A DNA stretch of 64,000 bases from Flavimaribacter sediminis (GTDB lineage Bacteria > Pseudomonadota > Alphaproteobacteria > Rhizobiales > Rhizobiaceae), in assembly GCF_019492055.1 (NCBI RefSeq), contig NZ_JAICBX010000002.1, positions 868,001 through 932,000 on the forward strand. The letters run 5' to 3'. Below are positions 10,649 through 19,050 of this stretch, piece after piece. Within the stretch, counting starts at the first letter, position 1; every line of letters begins with the position of its first letter. The notes beneath the pieces are model-generated. The model was not told the origin of the DNA. It saw nothing but the letters and a program-made list of their open reading frames with translations, and searched no databases. Position numbers and translations under genes: made by a program.

Positions 10649-12202
10649 CTATTCGCTGATCAGTCTGCGCAACAGCTCGATTTCGTGGGCCAGCTTGGTG
10701 TCCTGTTCCAGGAGGCCTTCTATCTTGCGCACGGCGTGGAGGACCGTTGTGTGATCACGACCGCCGAAGCGACGACCGATTTCCGGGAAGGAGCGCGGCG
10801 TCATGGTCTTGGACAGATACATGGCGATCTGTCGCGGCTTGACGATGGTCCGGGTCCTTCGGTTGGAGATCATTTCCTGGCGCGAAACGCTGTAGTGCCG
10901 CGAGACGATGCGCTGAATGTCCTCGATGCGCACCCGCTTGGGCTCGCCTGCATTGACCAGATGGCCGAGCAGTTCGTCGACCCGGTCGATGGACAGGGTC
11001 GGCTCGAACGAGCGGCGGAAGAGCAGCTGATTAAAGGCGCCTTCAAGCTCGCGCCCGCTCGATGTGACGTTGCGCGCGACATGGACGAGAATGTCGTCGG
11101 GAATGTCGAGCGTGCTGTCCTCCTGCTGCGCGGCGACCAGCCGGCGTCGCAGGATTTCCAGACGCATCTCGAAATCCGGGGCCTCAACCTCGATGGCGAC
11201 GCCGCCCTGAAGGCGCGACCGAACGCGAGCGTCCAGGGATTCAAGCTCCCATGGCGCCCGGTCCGCCGCAACCACGACCTGACGCGCGGAATCCAGCAGC
11301 ATGTTCAGCAGGTGGCAGAACTCGTGCTGAATGGACTTGCCCTGGAGGAACTGCATGTCGTCGATCACAAGAAGATCGATATTGCGCAGCGACTCCTTGA
11401 AGGAAAGCGCGTCATTGTCCCTGATGGCGGTCGCAAACCGCCACATGAAATATTCGGCCGTCAGATAGACGACGCGAGGATTGCGATCGCTAGCGCTGGC
11501 TTCCAGCGCAATCGCCTGCAGGAGATGGGTCTTGCCGAGGCCGACGCTGGAATGAATGAACAGCGGATTGAAGCGCACGGCGCTGGCGCCGGCTTCGGCG
11601 ATCGTTCGCGCCGCGGCAAGCGCCACGCGGTTGGACGCGCCTTCCACGAACGTCGCGAAAGAATAGCGAGAATCCAGCGGAGAACCGGTGACCGACTTGC
11701 CGTCGCCCGGCTGAACTGCCTGGTTGCGCGCGAGCTTGGCCGGACCAGTCGACTGGGGCTGCCTGCAAGGCTGCTGCGCCGGCTGGACGGCCGGGGCCGA
11801 CATGTCTGTAATTTCGGATGACTGGATCAGCCTGTTTCCGCGCGTTGCGGAGCGCACAAGGATCTCGACGCGAAGAATGTCAGGATTTTCTTCCTGGAAC
11901 AGCTTCGTGAGCAAATCGAGATAGCGATTGTTGATCCATGATCTGAGAAACGTCGTGGGGACGGAAAGCCGAACGATGCTTTTTGAAACCGAGTCGAGTT
12001 TCAGACGACCAAACCAGCTTGAAAAGACGTCCGGACCCACGATTGCCTTCAACCGGATCTGGACCCGATTGAAAAGAGCCTTCTCGTCCATTTCTGATTT
12101 CCCCGTATTCGCCGCTTTGTTGGCCGTTTTGACTAGTCGTGGTGTATTCGTCTTTTTATCATGCAAGTCTGCTTGCACAGGCGCCGCTGTAGAACCCTGC
12201 AT
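10649..12202 (-). CDS. dnaA: chromosomal replication initiator DnaA
   Basis: AAA+ initiator that binds DnaA boxes and opens oriC. Domain I is seen at [26 protein letters not shown] and domain III at [16 protein letters not shown]. Walker A is [13 protein letters not shown] and Walker B is [13 protein letters not shown]. The domain IV helix-turn-helix signature is [14 protein letters not shown]. An AGGAG directly abuts a first ATG at 12211 (spacing 0) but lies 9 nt before a second ATG at 12202, which is preferred. A third ATG at 12091, with GGGGA upstream, would match shorter rhizobial DnaA proteins. The roughly 37-residue Lys/Thr/Ala-rich lead before it is low complexity. Confidence 0.96.
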   Translation of the reverse strand: MQGSTAAPVQADLHDKKTNTPRLVKTANKAANTGKSEMDEKALFNRVQIRLKAIVGPDVFSSWFGRLKLDSVSKSIVRLSVPTTFLRSWINNRYLDLLTKLFQEENPDILRVEILVRSATRGNRLIQSSEITDMSAPAVQPAQQPCRQPQSTGPAKLARNQAVQPGDGKSVTGSPLDSRYSFATFVEGASNRVALAAARTIAEAGASAVRFNPLFIHSSVGLGKTHLLQAIALEASASDRNPRVVYLTAEYFMWRFATAIRDNDALSFKESLRNIDLLVIDDMQFLQGKSIQHEFCHLLNMLLDSARQVVVAADRAPWELESLDARVRSRLQGGVAIEVEAPDFEMRLEILRRRLVAAQQEDSTLDIPDDILVHVARNVTSSGRELEGAFNQLLFRRSFEPTLSIDRVDELLGHLVNAGEPKRVRIEDIQRIVSRHYSVSRQEMISNRRTRTIVKPRQIAMYLSKTMTPRSFPEIGRRFGGRDHTTVLHAVRKIEGLLEQDTKLAHEIELLRRLISE

Positions 12203-12526
12203 CTTGGCCATCTCCTGTTTTAATTATTGATTTTTTTCGACCTCTTCGGCCGCTACCCCGCATACAGCTACCCGAAATTCTTACCCTGCTCCTTTCTCCC
12301 TTCGATGCGCTTCGACCTGACGTCCCTGCCGCCCGGCGCCTGTAAACAAGGCGCAAAAAATCCCCGCTCCGGAACGTCGCTCCGGATAGCAACCAAGGGT
12401 TTTAGATGAAGCGCGCCGACGGTTATCGACACTGTCATGGAAGGCGCAACAACCTGGTTCGAACCCCGAGAGGTCAGCACCAGAGTAAACAATACGGACC
12501 GCTGTTTGTGTCCTCCATGCAGGCTC

Positions 12527-12556
12527 ATTAAGCCAGCCCTGGATTGCATTGGTCAA
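12527..12556 (-). promoter_or_regulatory. candidate dnaA promoter
   Basis: On the minus strand a -35-like TTGACC (12556-12551) is followed after 18 nt by CTTAAT (12532-12527). This would give a leader of roughly 310 nt to dnaA, carrying the TTATCGACA box. The -10 match is only partial. Confidence 0.3.
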
Positions 12557-12859
12557 GGCTGTGAAATCGTGAATCGGACGTCAGAGGAAGGAAACGCAAC
12601 TTCACCGAAAACATGCATTATGTGCGCTTTGCCATAATCTATTCGGATTCAATGGCTTTTCTTGAGGCAAGCAGTTGCAAGCGGTAGTTTGGAAAAAAAC
12701 CAAAAAAAATCGCTTGACTCATAATCTGCGCATGGAGTTTTCCCGAGGGATGGGAGGAAATTTATAACCTCCGGCAATTTACTGTTTTTTAACAGTTTTC
12801 ATTGTTTCACGCCGGCGCGTGAATCCATCATTGCTCAAGCTGTGTTACAATTTTTTAAC

Positions 12860-12892
12860 AAAAACACAAAAGGCCCGGCGAGCCGCCAGGCC
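12860..12892 (-). terminator. rho-independent terminator of rpsT
   Basis: Nine-base stem (GGCCTGGCG / CGCCGGGCC with one G-T pair) and a 3-nt loop at 12872-12892, followed on the minus strand by a TTTTGTGTTTTT tract. It sits 28 nt past the rpsT stop. Confidence 0.85.
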
Positions 12893-12919
12893 AAGAAAAT
12901 TCAGTCTAACTGATTGCAA

Positions 12920-13186
12920 TCAGGCGCTGATTGCTTTTACGCGACGGGACAGACGCGACATTTTGCGGGCTACGGTGTTGCTATGAAAAACACCCTTTCC
13001 TGCAGCGCGCATCATTTCCGGCTGGGCAGCCTTGAGCGCGGCTGCTGCGACTTCCTGGTCGCCGGAGGCAATCGCCTCTTCGACCTTGCGGATGTATCCG
13101 CGAACCCGTGTGCGTCGCGTCTTGTTGACTGCCGTGCGGCGGGCGATCTTGCGTGTAGCCTTTTTCGCCGAAGTTGTATTGGCCAT
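12920..13186 (-). CDS. rpsT: 30S ribosomal protein S20
   Basis: Primary 16S rRNA-binding protein of the small subunit. The 88 residues are highly basic and begin [22 protein letters not shown]. The length and Ala/Lys/Arg composition are typical. Location just upstream of dnaA, in the same direction, is the usual arrangement in rhizobia. A strong promoter and an intervening terminator-like hairpin lie upstream, and a strong terminator follows. Confidence 0.97.
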   Translation of the reverse strand: MANTTSAKKATRKIARRTAVNKTRRTRVRGYIRKVEEAIASGDQEVAAAALKAAQPEMMRAAGKGVFHSNTVARKMSRLSRRVKAISA

Positions 13187-13256
13187 TGAGGTCTCTCTTC
13201 AAATTTTCAAACTGGATACCGGGACGGCAGCTCGAGGCCGATGGCCCGCTTTCCGG

Positions 13257-13287
13257 TAAAAAAACAAGGTGACCCGGAGGCCACCTT
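13257..13287 (-). terminator. terminator-like hairpin between the enoyl-CoA hydratase and rpsT
   Basis: Stem AAGGTG / CACCTT with a roughly 10-nt loop at 13266-13287, followed on the minus strand by G and seven T residues (13264-13257). It would end the enoyl-CoA hydratase transcript. It also lies downstream of the predicted rpsT promoter, inside the rpsT leader. Confidence 0.7.
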
Positions 13288-13301
13288 TTTCCGTGGAGGG
13301 C

Positions 13302-13330
13302 GATATAGCCGGAAAGTCCCCGCCCGTCAA
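13302..13330 (-). promoter_or_regulatory. predicted rpsT promoter
   Basis: The minus strand carries TTGACG (13330-13325), a 17-nt spacer and TATATC (13307-13302), a near-perfect match to the rhizobial CTTGAC-N17-CTATAT type. The -35 box overlaps the stop codon of the enoyl-CoA hydratase. The inferred transcript start is near 13295. Confidence 0.65.
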
Positions 13331-14100
13331 CGGTTGTTGAACTGGGCTTCCCGCTTCTCCGTGAAGGCCGCCATTCCTTCCGTCTGGTCGTCCGTTGCAA
13401 ACAGCGAGTGGAACATCCGCCGCTCAAAACGCAAACCTTCCGACAAAGGCTGCTCGTAGGACCGATTGACGGCTTCCTTCGCCATCATCACCGAAGGCAG
13501 GGAGAAGGATGCGATCTTCTTCGCCGTCTCCCTCGCGGTTGCAATCAGTTCCGCAGCCGGCACCACACGGGCCACCAGACCGCTGCGCTCTGCTTCCTCG
13601 GCGTCCATCATCCGCCCTGTCAGGCACAGATCCATGGCTTTCGCCTTGCCGACGGCGCGCGTCAGACGCTGGGTTCCGCCCATGCCGGGAATGACGCCGA
13701 GGGTGATTTCCGGCTGTCCGAATTTCGCCGTGTCCGCGGCCACGATAATGTCGCACATCATGGCGAGTTCACAGCCGCCGCCAAGGGCGTAACCGGACAC
13801 GGCCGCGATCATCGGCTTGCGCGTCGCTGCAAAGCGCTCCCATTGCCCAAAGAAGTCGCGACCATAAGCCTCGACATAGTTGAGAGCCTGCATTTCCTTG
13901 ATGTCGGCGCCGGCTGCGAAAGCCTTTTCCGAACCGGTCAGCACGATCGCGCCGATCTCGTCGTCTTCATCGAAAGCCTTCGCCGCAGCAATGGTCTCCT
14001 CCATCACTTGCGAATTGAGCGCGTTAAGCGCCTTTGGCCGGTTGAGCGTTATCAGCCCGACGCGCCCATCCGTTTCAACAATGATCGTTTCGTAACTCAT
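13327..14100 (-). CDS. enoyl-CoA hydratase
   Basis: Crotonase-fold enzyme adding water across the double bond of 2-enoyl-CoA, probably short-chain fatty acid or amino acid degradation. In 257 residues it has the N-terminal [13 protein letters not shown], the oxyanion-hole segments [11 protein letters not shown] and [15 protein letters not shown], and both catalytic glutamates in GGGCELA and [19 protein letters not shown]. The start ATG at 14100 has GGAGAGG just upstream. It is an ECHS1-like standard-length protein. Confidence 0.95.
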   Translation of the reverse strand: MSYETIIVETDGRVGLITLNRPKALNALNSQVMEETIAAAKAFDEDDEIGAIVLTGSEKAFAAGADIKEMQALNYVEAYGRDFFGQWERFAATRKPMIAAVSGYALGGGCELAMMCDIIVAADTAKFGQPEITLGVIPGMGGTQRLTRAVGKAKAMDLCLTGRMMDAEEAERSGLVARVVPAAELIATARETAKKIASFSLPSVMMAKEAVNRSYEQPLSEGLRFERRMFHSLFATDDQTEGMAAFTEKREAQFNNR

Positions 14101-14130
14101 GATCCTCTCCTTTTTGCCGCTTTGCGTACG

Positions 14131-15024
14131 TCACTTCTGGCATGACGGACAGTAGAACGTCGACCGCCCGCTTTGTACAATGCGTCTGACGGGTTTGCCG
14201 CAGCCATCATGGCGGCAGGGCTCCCCTGTCCGCCCATAGGCGTTGAAGCTGTGCTGGAAATAGCCGAGCGAGCCATCGGTCAATCGATGATCGCGCAACG
14301 ACGACCCGCCCGCCTCGATGGCTTCCGCGATCACCTGGCGGATCGCCGCAACGAGATTTTCCAGCCGCGCGACGGCTTTGCCGCGGCGATCAACCAGCGT
14401 CGCCGCCTTGCGGCGCGGCGAAATCCGCGCCCGCCACAACGCCTCGCACACATATATATTGCCGAGGCCGGCGATGACGCCCTGGTCAAGGAGCGCCGCC
14501 TTGACCGGAACCTGCCTTCCTGCGAAACGCGCCGCAAGGTAGTCTGCGTTGAGCGCGTTGCCGGTCGGCTCCACGCCGAGCCCCGCCATCATCGGGTGGG
14601 CGGCGAGCCTCTCGACATCCGAAAGAAACATGTAACCGAAACGGCGCGGGTCATTATATATAATGCGATGCCTGCCGCCCGGCCCCTCCAGGTCCATGAT
14701 CAGATGATCGTGCCGCCCGTCCTTCGACCGTTCGTGATGGAAATTGCCGGGGATCGCCTCATTCCCTTCGACCGGCTCGACGCGCCAGGAGCCCGACATG
14801 CCGAGATGCGAGGCGAGGACGGCGCCGTCGTCCAGCTCCAGAAGGATATATTTGGCCCTGCGGTCGAGGCGTTCTATGCGGCGCCCGGTCAGGCGGTCTG
14901 AGAAGTTGTCGGGAAACGGAAAGCGGAGATCAGGCCGGTTCTGCCTCATGCTCACAATCCGGCCGCCCTCCATGGCGGGGGCCAGGCCGCGACGAACCGT
15001 CTCTACTTCCGGCAATTCCGGCAT
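14131..15024 (-). CDS. mutM: formamidopyrimidine-DNA glycosylase (Fpg/MutM)
   Basis: Bifunctional base-excision glycosylase/AP lyase that removes 8-oxoguanine and formamidopyrimidines. In 297 residues the N-terminal catalytic proline follows the initiator Met ([14 protein letters not shown]), with Glu3 of the active site. A conserved Lys is in the SHLGMSGSW region. The C-terminal zinc finger is [13 protein letters not shown]...FYCPSC. It is the second mismatch or oxidative repair gene in the first 15 kb (with mutS) and is divergent from ubiE. Confidence 0.97.
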   Translation of the reverse strand: MPELPEVETVRRGLAPAMEGGRIVSMRQNRPDLRFPFPDNFSDRLTGRRIERLDRRAKYILLELDDGAVLASHLGMSGSWRVEPVEGNEAIPGNFHHERSKDGRHDHLIMDLEGPGGRHRIIYNDPRRFGYMFLSDVERLAAHPMMAGLGVEPTGNALNADYLAARFAGRQVPVKAALLDQGVIAGLGNIYVCEALWRARISPRRKAATLVDRRGKAVARLENLVAAIRQVIAEAIEAGGSSLRDHRLTDGSLGYFQHSFNAYGRTGEPCRHDGCGKPVRRIVQSGRSTFYCPSCQK

Positions 15025-15044
15025 GATATTCTGCTTCTGTCTGT

Positions 15045-15073
15045 TTGGCGTTTGTCAGTGATTGACCTATAAG
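15045..15073 (+). promoter_or_regulatory. candidate ubiE promoter
   Basis: TTGGCG (15045-15050), a 17-nt spacer, then TATAAG (15068-15073). It lies about 53 bp before the ubiE start in the mutM-ubiE divergent gap. Confidence 0.4.
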
Positions 15074-15126
15074 CACAGTGACCCGGCTGCAAGACTAATT
15101 TCTCGCCCGGCTTTTGGAGTAGAGAC

Positions 15127-15903
15127 ATGTCCGAGACTCGTGTGTCCAGCGCGGACGGGATGGAAACCTCATACGGTTTCACCGAGGTTGAGCAGGGCGG
15201 CAAGCAGGGGCTTGTCGACGAAGTGTTCCACGGTGTGGCGCGGCGCTATGACATCATGAACGACGCCATGTCGGGCGGGATGCATCGTCTGTGGAAAGAC
15301 GCAATGGTCACCGCGCTCAATCCGCCGAAACGGCCGGATTATGCGGTGCTGGACGTGGCCGGCGGAACCGGCGACATCGCTTTCCGTATTGTCGAATCCT
15401 CCGGCCGCCAGGCGCACGCAACTGTGCTGGACATCAACGGCTCGATGCTGCAGGTCGGCCGCGAACGCGCCGAAAAGCGGCGTCTCGATGGATGCGTCGA
15501 TTTTGTCGAGGCCAATGCGGAGGATCTGCCTTTCGAGAATGGTCGTTTCGACGCCTATACGATCGCATTTGGCATTCGCAACGTGCCGGACATCCCCAGG
15601 GCGCTTTCGGAAGCCTATCGGGTCCTGAAAAGGGGCGGCCGGTTCCTGTGTCTTGAATTTTCCGAGGTCGACGCGCCAATGCTCGACAGGCTCTATGACG
15701 CATGGTCATTCAATGCGATACCGCGGCTCGGACGCATGATCACCGGCGATTCGGAACCCTACCAGTACCTGGTAGAATCGATCCGCAAATTTCCGAACCA
15801 GAAGGATTTTGCGACGACGATCGAACAGGCCGGCTTTTCCCGCGTGAAGTGGACCAACTACACAGGCGGCATCGCGGCGCTACATTCCGGCTGGAAACTT
15901 TGA
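15127..15903 (+). CDS. ubiE: demethylmenaquinone/ubiquinone C-methyltransferase UbiE
   Basis: SAM-dependent C-methylation of the quinone ring in ubiquinone (and menaquinone) synthesis. In 258 residues it has [29 protein letters not shown]-binding motif [16 protein letters not shown], then [24 protein letters not shown] and a C-terminal [19 protein letters not shown] precedes the ATG. It heads a probable ubiE-ubiB-coaBC operon (22 bp and 50 bp gaps). Confidence 0.97.
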   Translation: MSETRVSSADGMETSYGFTEVEQGGKQGLVDEVFHGVARRYDIMNDAMSGGMHRLWKDAMVTALNPPKRPDYAVLDVAGGTGDIAFRIVESSGRQAHATVLDINGSMLQVGRERAEKRRLDGCVDFVEANAEDLPFENGRFDAYTIAFGIRNVPDIPRALSEAYRVLKRGGRFLCLEFSEVDAPMLDRLYDAWSFNAIPRLGRMITGDSEPYQYLVESIRKFPNQKDFATTIEQAGFSRVKWTNYTGGIAALHSGWKL

Positions 15904-15925
15904 ACGCGGCAGAGGTTCGATCCCG

Positions 15926-17497
15926 TTGAACAATTTCCTTGCCTATACGCGGCTCCTGCGGGCCGGCTGGGTGATGGCCCGCGAGGGCGTGGTCGCCGCC
16001 CTGCCTTCGGAAGGCCTGCACGGCCCGGCGCGCCTCGGTTATCGCATCGCGGCGGCGCTCGCGCGACCCGCCTCGAAATCGCGAGACCGGGCGCAGCGTC
16101 TGGGCCAAGCCGTGGATCGCCTCGGACCGTCCTATGTCAAACTCTGCCAGTTTCTTGCGACCCGTCCGGATGTGGTCGGCGATGCGCTGGCGGCGGATCT
16201 GTCGCTGCTGCAGGATCGCATGGGCACTTTCCCCCAGGAAGCGGCGAAGGCGAGGATCGAGGCGTCGATCGGCAGATCTATCGAAGATCTTTATTTGAGC
16301 TTCGGCGAACCCATCGCCGCGGCCTCCATCGCGCAGGTGCACCCGGCGGAAATTGCGGACGAAAACGGCGTGCGGAAAGTCGCGGTCAAGGTGGTGCGGC
16401 CGGGCGTGCGGCAGCGGTTCCGCAATGACCTGGAGACCTTCTATCTGGTCGCGCAGCTCGCCGAGAAACTGGTTCCCTCCGCGCGCCGCCTCAGACCTGT
16501 GGAGATTGCGCGCACGCTCGACCAGACCACAAAGATCGAAATGGATCTGCGGCTGGAAGCGGCGGCGCTTTCGGAGATCGCCGACAACACGGTCGACGAT
16601 CCCGGCTTTCGCGTGCCGAAAGTCGACTGGGAACGGACGGGCCGCGATTGCGTGACCATGGAATGGGTCGACGGGATCAAGATCTACGAGCTCGACAAGC
16701 TCCGCGCTGCCGGCCATGACACGGTGCGGCTGTCGGAGACGCTGATCCAGTCGTTTCTCCGGCACACGCTGCGCGACGGCTTCTTTCACGCCGACATGCA
16801 CCAGGGCAACCTGTTCGTCGACGCGAAAGGCGACATCGTCGCTGTCGATATGGGCATCGTCGGCAGACTGGGCAAAAAGGAACGACGCTTTCTGGCGGAG
16901 ATCCTCTACGGCTTCATCAAGCGCGACTATCGCCGCGTCGCAGAAGTGCATTTCGAGGCGGGCTATGTTCCAGCTCACCACGACATGGCGAGTTTCGCGC
17001 AGGCGATCCGCGCCATCGGCGAACCGATCCACGGCCAGTCGGCCGATACGATCTCCATGGCCAAGCTGCTAACGCTGCTTTTCGAGGTCACGGAATTGTT
17101 CGACATGCAAACACGGCCCGAGCTGATCATGTTGCAGAAGACGATGGTGGTCGTTGAAGGCGTGTCGCGCATGCTCAATCCGCAATTCAACATGTGGAAG
17201 GCCTCCGAGCCCGTGGTCGGAGACTGGATCCGTCACAATCTCGGACCGGCGCGCGTGGCGACGGATCTGCGCGACGGCTTGAGCGCCGCGCTTCGTCTTG
17301 CCGAACAGGCGCCGGAACTTGCCGAAAGGGCAAGGCGCCTTTCCGAGGAAATAGACCGGATGGGAAGAAACGGCCTGCGTTTCGACGAGGAAACCGCGCA
17401 GGCCATCGGTAAAGCCGAAGCGCGGCATACGCGGTCCGGGCGGATCGCGCTTTGGGTGATTGCATTGATGGCAATCATTATTGCATTTCAGATGTAA
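15926..17497 (+). CDS. ubiB: UbiB/ABC1 family atypical kinase for ubiquinone biosynthesis
   Basis: ATPase/atypical kinase supporting ubiquinone synthesis, membrane-anchored by a C-terminal hydrophobic helix (IALWVIALMAIIIAFQM). In 523 residues it has the Ala-rich loop AAASIAQVH and the catalytic loop HADMHQGN. The KxGQ motif reads KLCQ (residues 72-75) and the DFG-type motif reads DMG (308-310). The start is a TTG at 15926 with AGAGG upstream; it matches the MxxFxxYxRLLRAG lead of relatives, and the next ATG would cut into this lead. Its stop lies only 2 bp before tandem palindromes in the coaBC leader. Confidence 0.95.
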   Translation: MNNFLAYTRLLRAGWVMAREGVVAALPSEGLHGPARLGYRIAAALARPASKSRDRAQRLGQAVDRLGPSYVKLCQFLATRPDVVGDALAADLSLLQDRMGTFPQEAAKARIEASIGRSIEDLYLSFGEPIAAASIAQVHPAEIADENGVRKVAVKVVRPGVRQRFRNDLETFYLVAQLAEKLVPSARRLRPVEIARTLDQTTKIEMDLRLEAAALSEIADNTVDDPGFRVPKVDWERTGRDCVTMEWVDGIKIYELDKLRAAGHDTVRLSETLIQSFLRHTLRDGFFHADMHQGNLFVDAKGDIVAVDMGIVGRLGKKERRFLAEILYGFIKRDYRRVAEVHFEAGYVPAHHDMASFAQAIRAIGEPIHGQSADTISMAKLLTLLFEVTELFDMQTRPELIMLQKTMVVVEGVSRMLNPQFNMWKASEPVVGDWIRHNLGPARVATDLRDGLSAALRLAEQAPELAERARRLSEEIDRMGRNGLRFDEETAQAIGKAEARHTRSGRIALWVIALMAIIIAFQM

Positions 17498-17499
17498 AA

Positions 17500-17516
17500 T
17501 GATATCAATGATATCA
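17500..17516. repeat. tandem TGATATCA palindromes upstream of coaBC (candidate RHH operator)
   Basis: Two perfect eight-base palindromes TGATATCA at 17500-17507 and 17509-17516, with a 9-bp centre spacing, lie between the ubiB stop and the coaBC start. Tandem short palindromes spaced this way are typical of ribbon-helix-helix repressor operators, and the next gene begins with such a domain. The pairing is inference. Confidence 0.5.
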
Positions 17517-17547
17517 TACTAAACGGCGATCCGAAGGAATATACGGT

Positions 17548-18942
17548 ATGGCCAGCATCACCATTCGCAATCTCGACGAGGCGACCAAGCAGGATCTGCG
17601 CGAACGCGCAGCCCGCAACGGCCGATCCATGGAAGAAGAGGTGCGCCATCTCATCCGCGCATCCGGCGAGGCGGACATGGCTACGCCTCAGACCGAAGCG
17701 TCCGTGACCCCGGCGTCCACGGCCAGCGGCGCGCTTGCCGGCAAACGCATATTGCTGGTCATGACAGGCGGCGTCGCCGTCTATAAATCTCTGGACCTGA
17801 TCAGGCGATTGCGGGAACGCGGCGCAGCGGTGCGACCGGTCATGACGAAGGCGGCGCAGGAATTCGTGACGAGCCTCGCCGTCGGCGCGCTCGCCGCCGA
17901 CAAGGTGTTCACCGATCTTTTTTCGCGCGAGGACGAACATGATGTCGGCCATATCCGACTGGCGCGCGAATGCGACATGATCCTGATTGCGCCGGCGACG
18001 GCCGACTTTCTCGGCAAGATGGCGCTTGGCCTTGCCGACGATCTGGCCTCAGCGATAACGCTCGCGGCGCGCGCGCCCGTTCTTGCGGCGCCGGCGATGA
18101 ACCCGGCCATGTGGTCGAACCCGGCGGTCAGGCGCAACGTCGATGTTCTAAAGCAGGACGGCGTCGCCTTCATCGGACCGATGCGCGGCGAGATGGCGGA
18201 AAGCGGCGAGGCCGGAACCGGCCGCATGGCGGAGCCGCTGGAGATCGCCGCGGCCTGCGAGAGGCTTCTCGACGACCGGCCGAAGCCGCTTGCCGGGAAA
18301 ACGGCCATCGTCACGTCCGGGCCGACGCACGAGCCCATCGATCCGGTGCGCTACATCGCCAATCGCTCGTCCGGCAAACAGGGCCATGCCATCGCCGCAG
18401 CATTGGCCGAACTCGGCGCCGCGGTGAACCTGGTGTCCGGCCCTGTCGCCATTCCGGATCCGGTTGGCGTTGAAACAACGCATGTGGAGAGCGCCCGCGA
18501 CATGCTTGATGCTGTCACAAAGAGCCTGCCCGCCGATATCGCGGTGATGGTCGCAGCCGTCGCCGACTGGCGGGTCGACGGACAGTCCGACCAGAAGATC
18601 AAGAAGGCGCCAGGAGAAAGCCCGCCCCCTCTTCTGCTGACTGAAAACCCGGATATTCTGAAGACGGTCGGTCATCACGACAAGCGGCCGAAGCTGGTCG
18701 TCGGCTTTGCTGCCGAAACGCAGAACCTTGAGGACAACGCCCGCGGAAAACTCGAGCGCAAGGGCGCCGACTGGATCGTCGCCAATGACGTATCGCCCGA
18801 AACCGGCATCATGGGCGGCGACCGCAACCGGGTGCGCATTGTCAGCCATGACGGCGTCGAGGACTGGGAAGACATGGACAAGCAGGCCGTCGCCCGGCGG
18901 CTCGCCCAAAAGATCGCTACGGCTGTCGATGCGTCGCGGTAA
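17548..18942 (+). CDS. coaBC: CoaBC (phosphopantothenoylcysteine synthetase/decarboxylase) with N-terminal FitA-like RHH extension
   Basis: Makes 4'-phosphopantetheine by joining cysteine to phosphopantothenate (CoaB) and decarboxylating the product (CoaC, FMN-dependent). Residues 1-41 (ASITIRNLDEATKQDLRERA... GRSMEEEVRHLI) look like a FitA/Arc-type ribbon-helix-helix antitoxin. A Ser/Ala/Thr linker leads to the flavoprotein domain at about 65 (KRILLVMTGG, HIRLARECD, PAMNPAMW). The CoaB part begins near 250 (TSGPTHEPIDPVRYIANRSSGKQG). The segment that holds the catalytic Cys in E. coli reads ESGEAGTGRMAEP, so Ser219 replaces it. An internal ATG at 17677 could start a conventional CoaBC. Confidence 0.93.
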   Translation: MASITIRNLDEATKQDLRERAARNGRSMEEEVRHLIRASGEADMATPQTEASVTPASTASGALAGKRILLVMTGGVAVYKSLDLIRRLRERGAAVRPVMTKAAQEFVTSLAVGALAADKVFTDLFSREDEHDVGHIRLARECDMILIAPATADFLGKMALGLADDLASAITLAARAPVLAAPAMNPAMWSNPAVRRNVDVLKQDGVAFIGPMRGEMAESGEAGTGRMAEPLEIAAACERLLDDRPKPLAGKTAIVTSGPTHEPIDPVRYIANRSSGKQGHAIAAALAELGAAVNLVSGPVAIPDPVGVETTHVESARDMLDAVTKSLPADIAVMVAAVADWRVDGQSDQKIKKAPGESPPPLLLTENPDILKTVGHHDKRPKLVVGFAAETQNLEDNARGKLERKGADWIVANDVSPETGIMGGDRNRVRIVSHDGVEDWEDMDKQAVARRLAQKIATAVDASR

Positions 18943-19050
18943 AACGATCACGGCTGACCGTTTACCCTGAGTGAACAGTCAGTTCTTTGTCCGCCCCGCA
19001 CAAGAAAGCCGCATCGTTGTTATATTGGCCGCAACAAAGGAGACACGCTC

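Larger units (their letters stand above)
12212..12919. other. 708-bp gene-free region upstream of dnaA
   Basis: No credible gene is seen in this stretch. It holds the rpsT terminator, A/T runs around 12690-12715 and 12780-12865, a candidate dnaA promoter and one DnaA-box-like 9-mer, TTATCGACA, at 12423-12431 (one mismatch to TTATCCACA) in the dnaA leader. That site could serve autoregulation. No cluster of boxes is visible, so this is not called as an origin. Confidence 0.6.

Noticed and set aside
12455-12475. tRNA T-arm-like GGTTCGAACCCC in the dnaA upstream region
   Set aside because: No acceptor, D or anticodon arm fits around it; chance match.
12212-12919. Possible oriC upstream of dnaA
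   Set aside because: Only one DnaA-like 9-mer (TTATCGACA). In related rhizobia the origin lies near hemE or is otherwise separate, and no box cluster is seen here.
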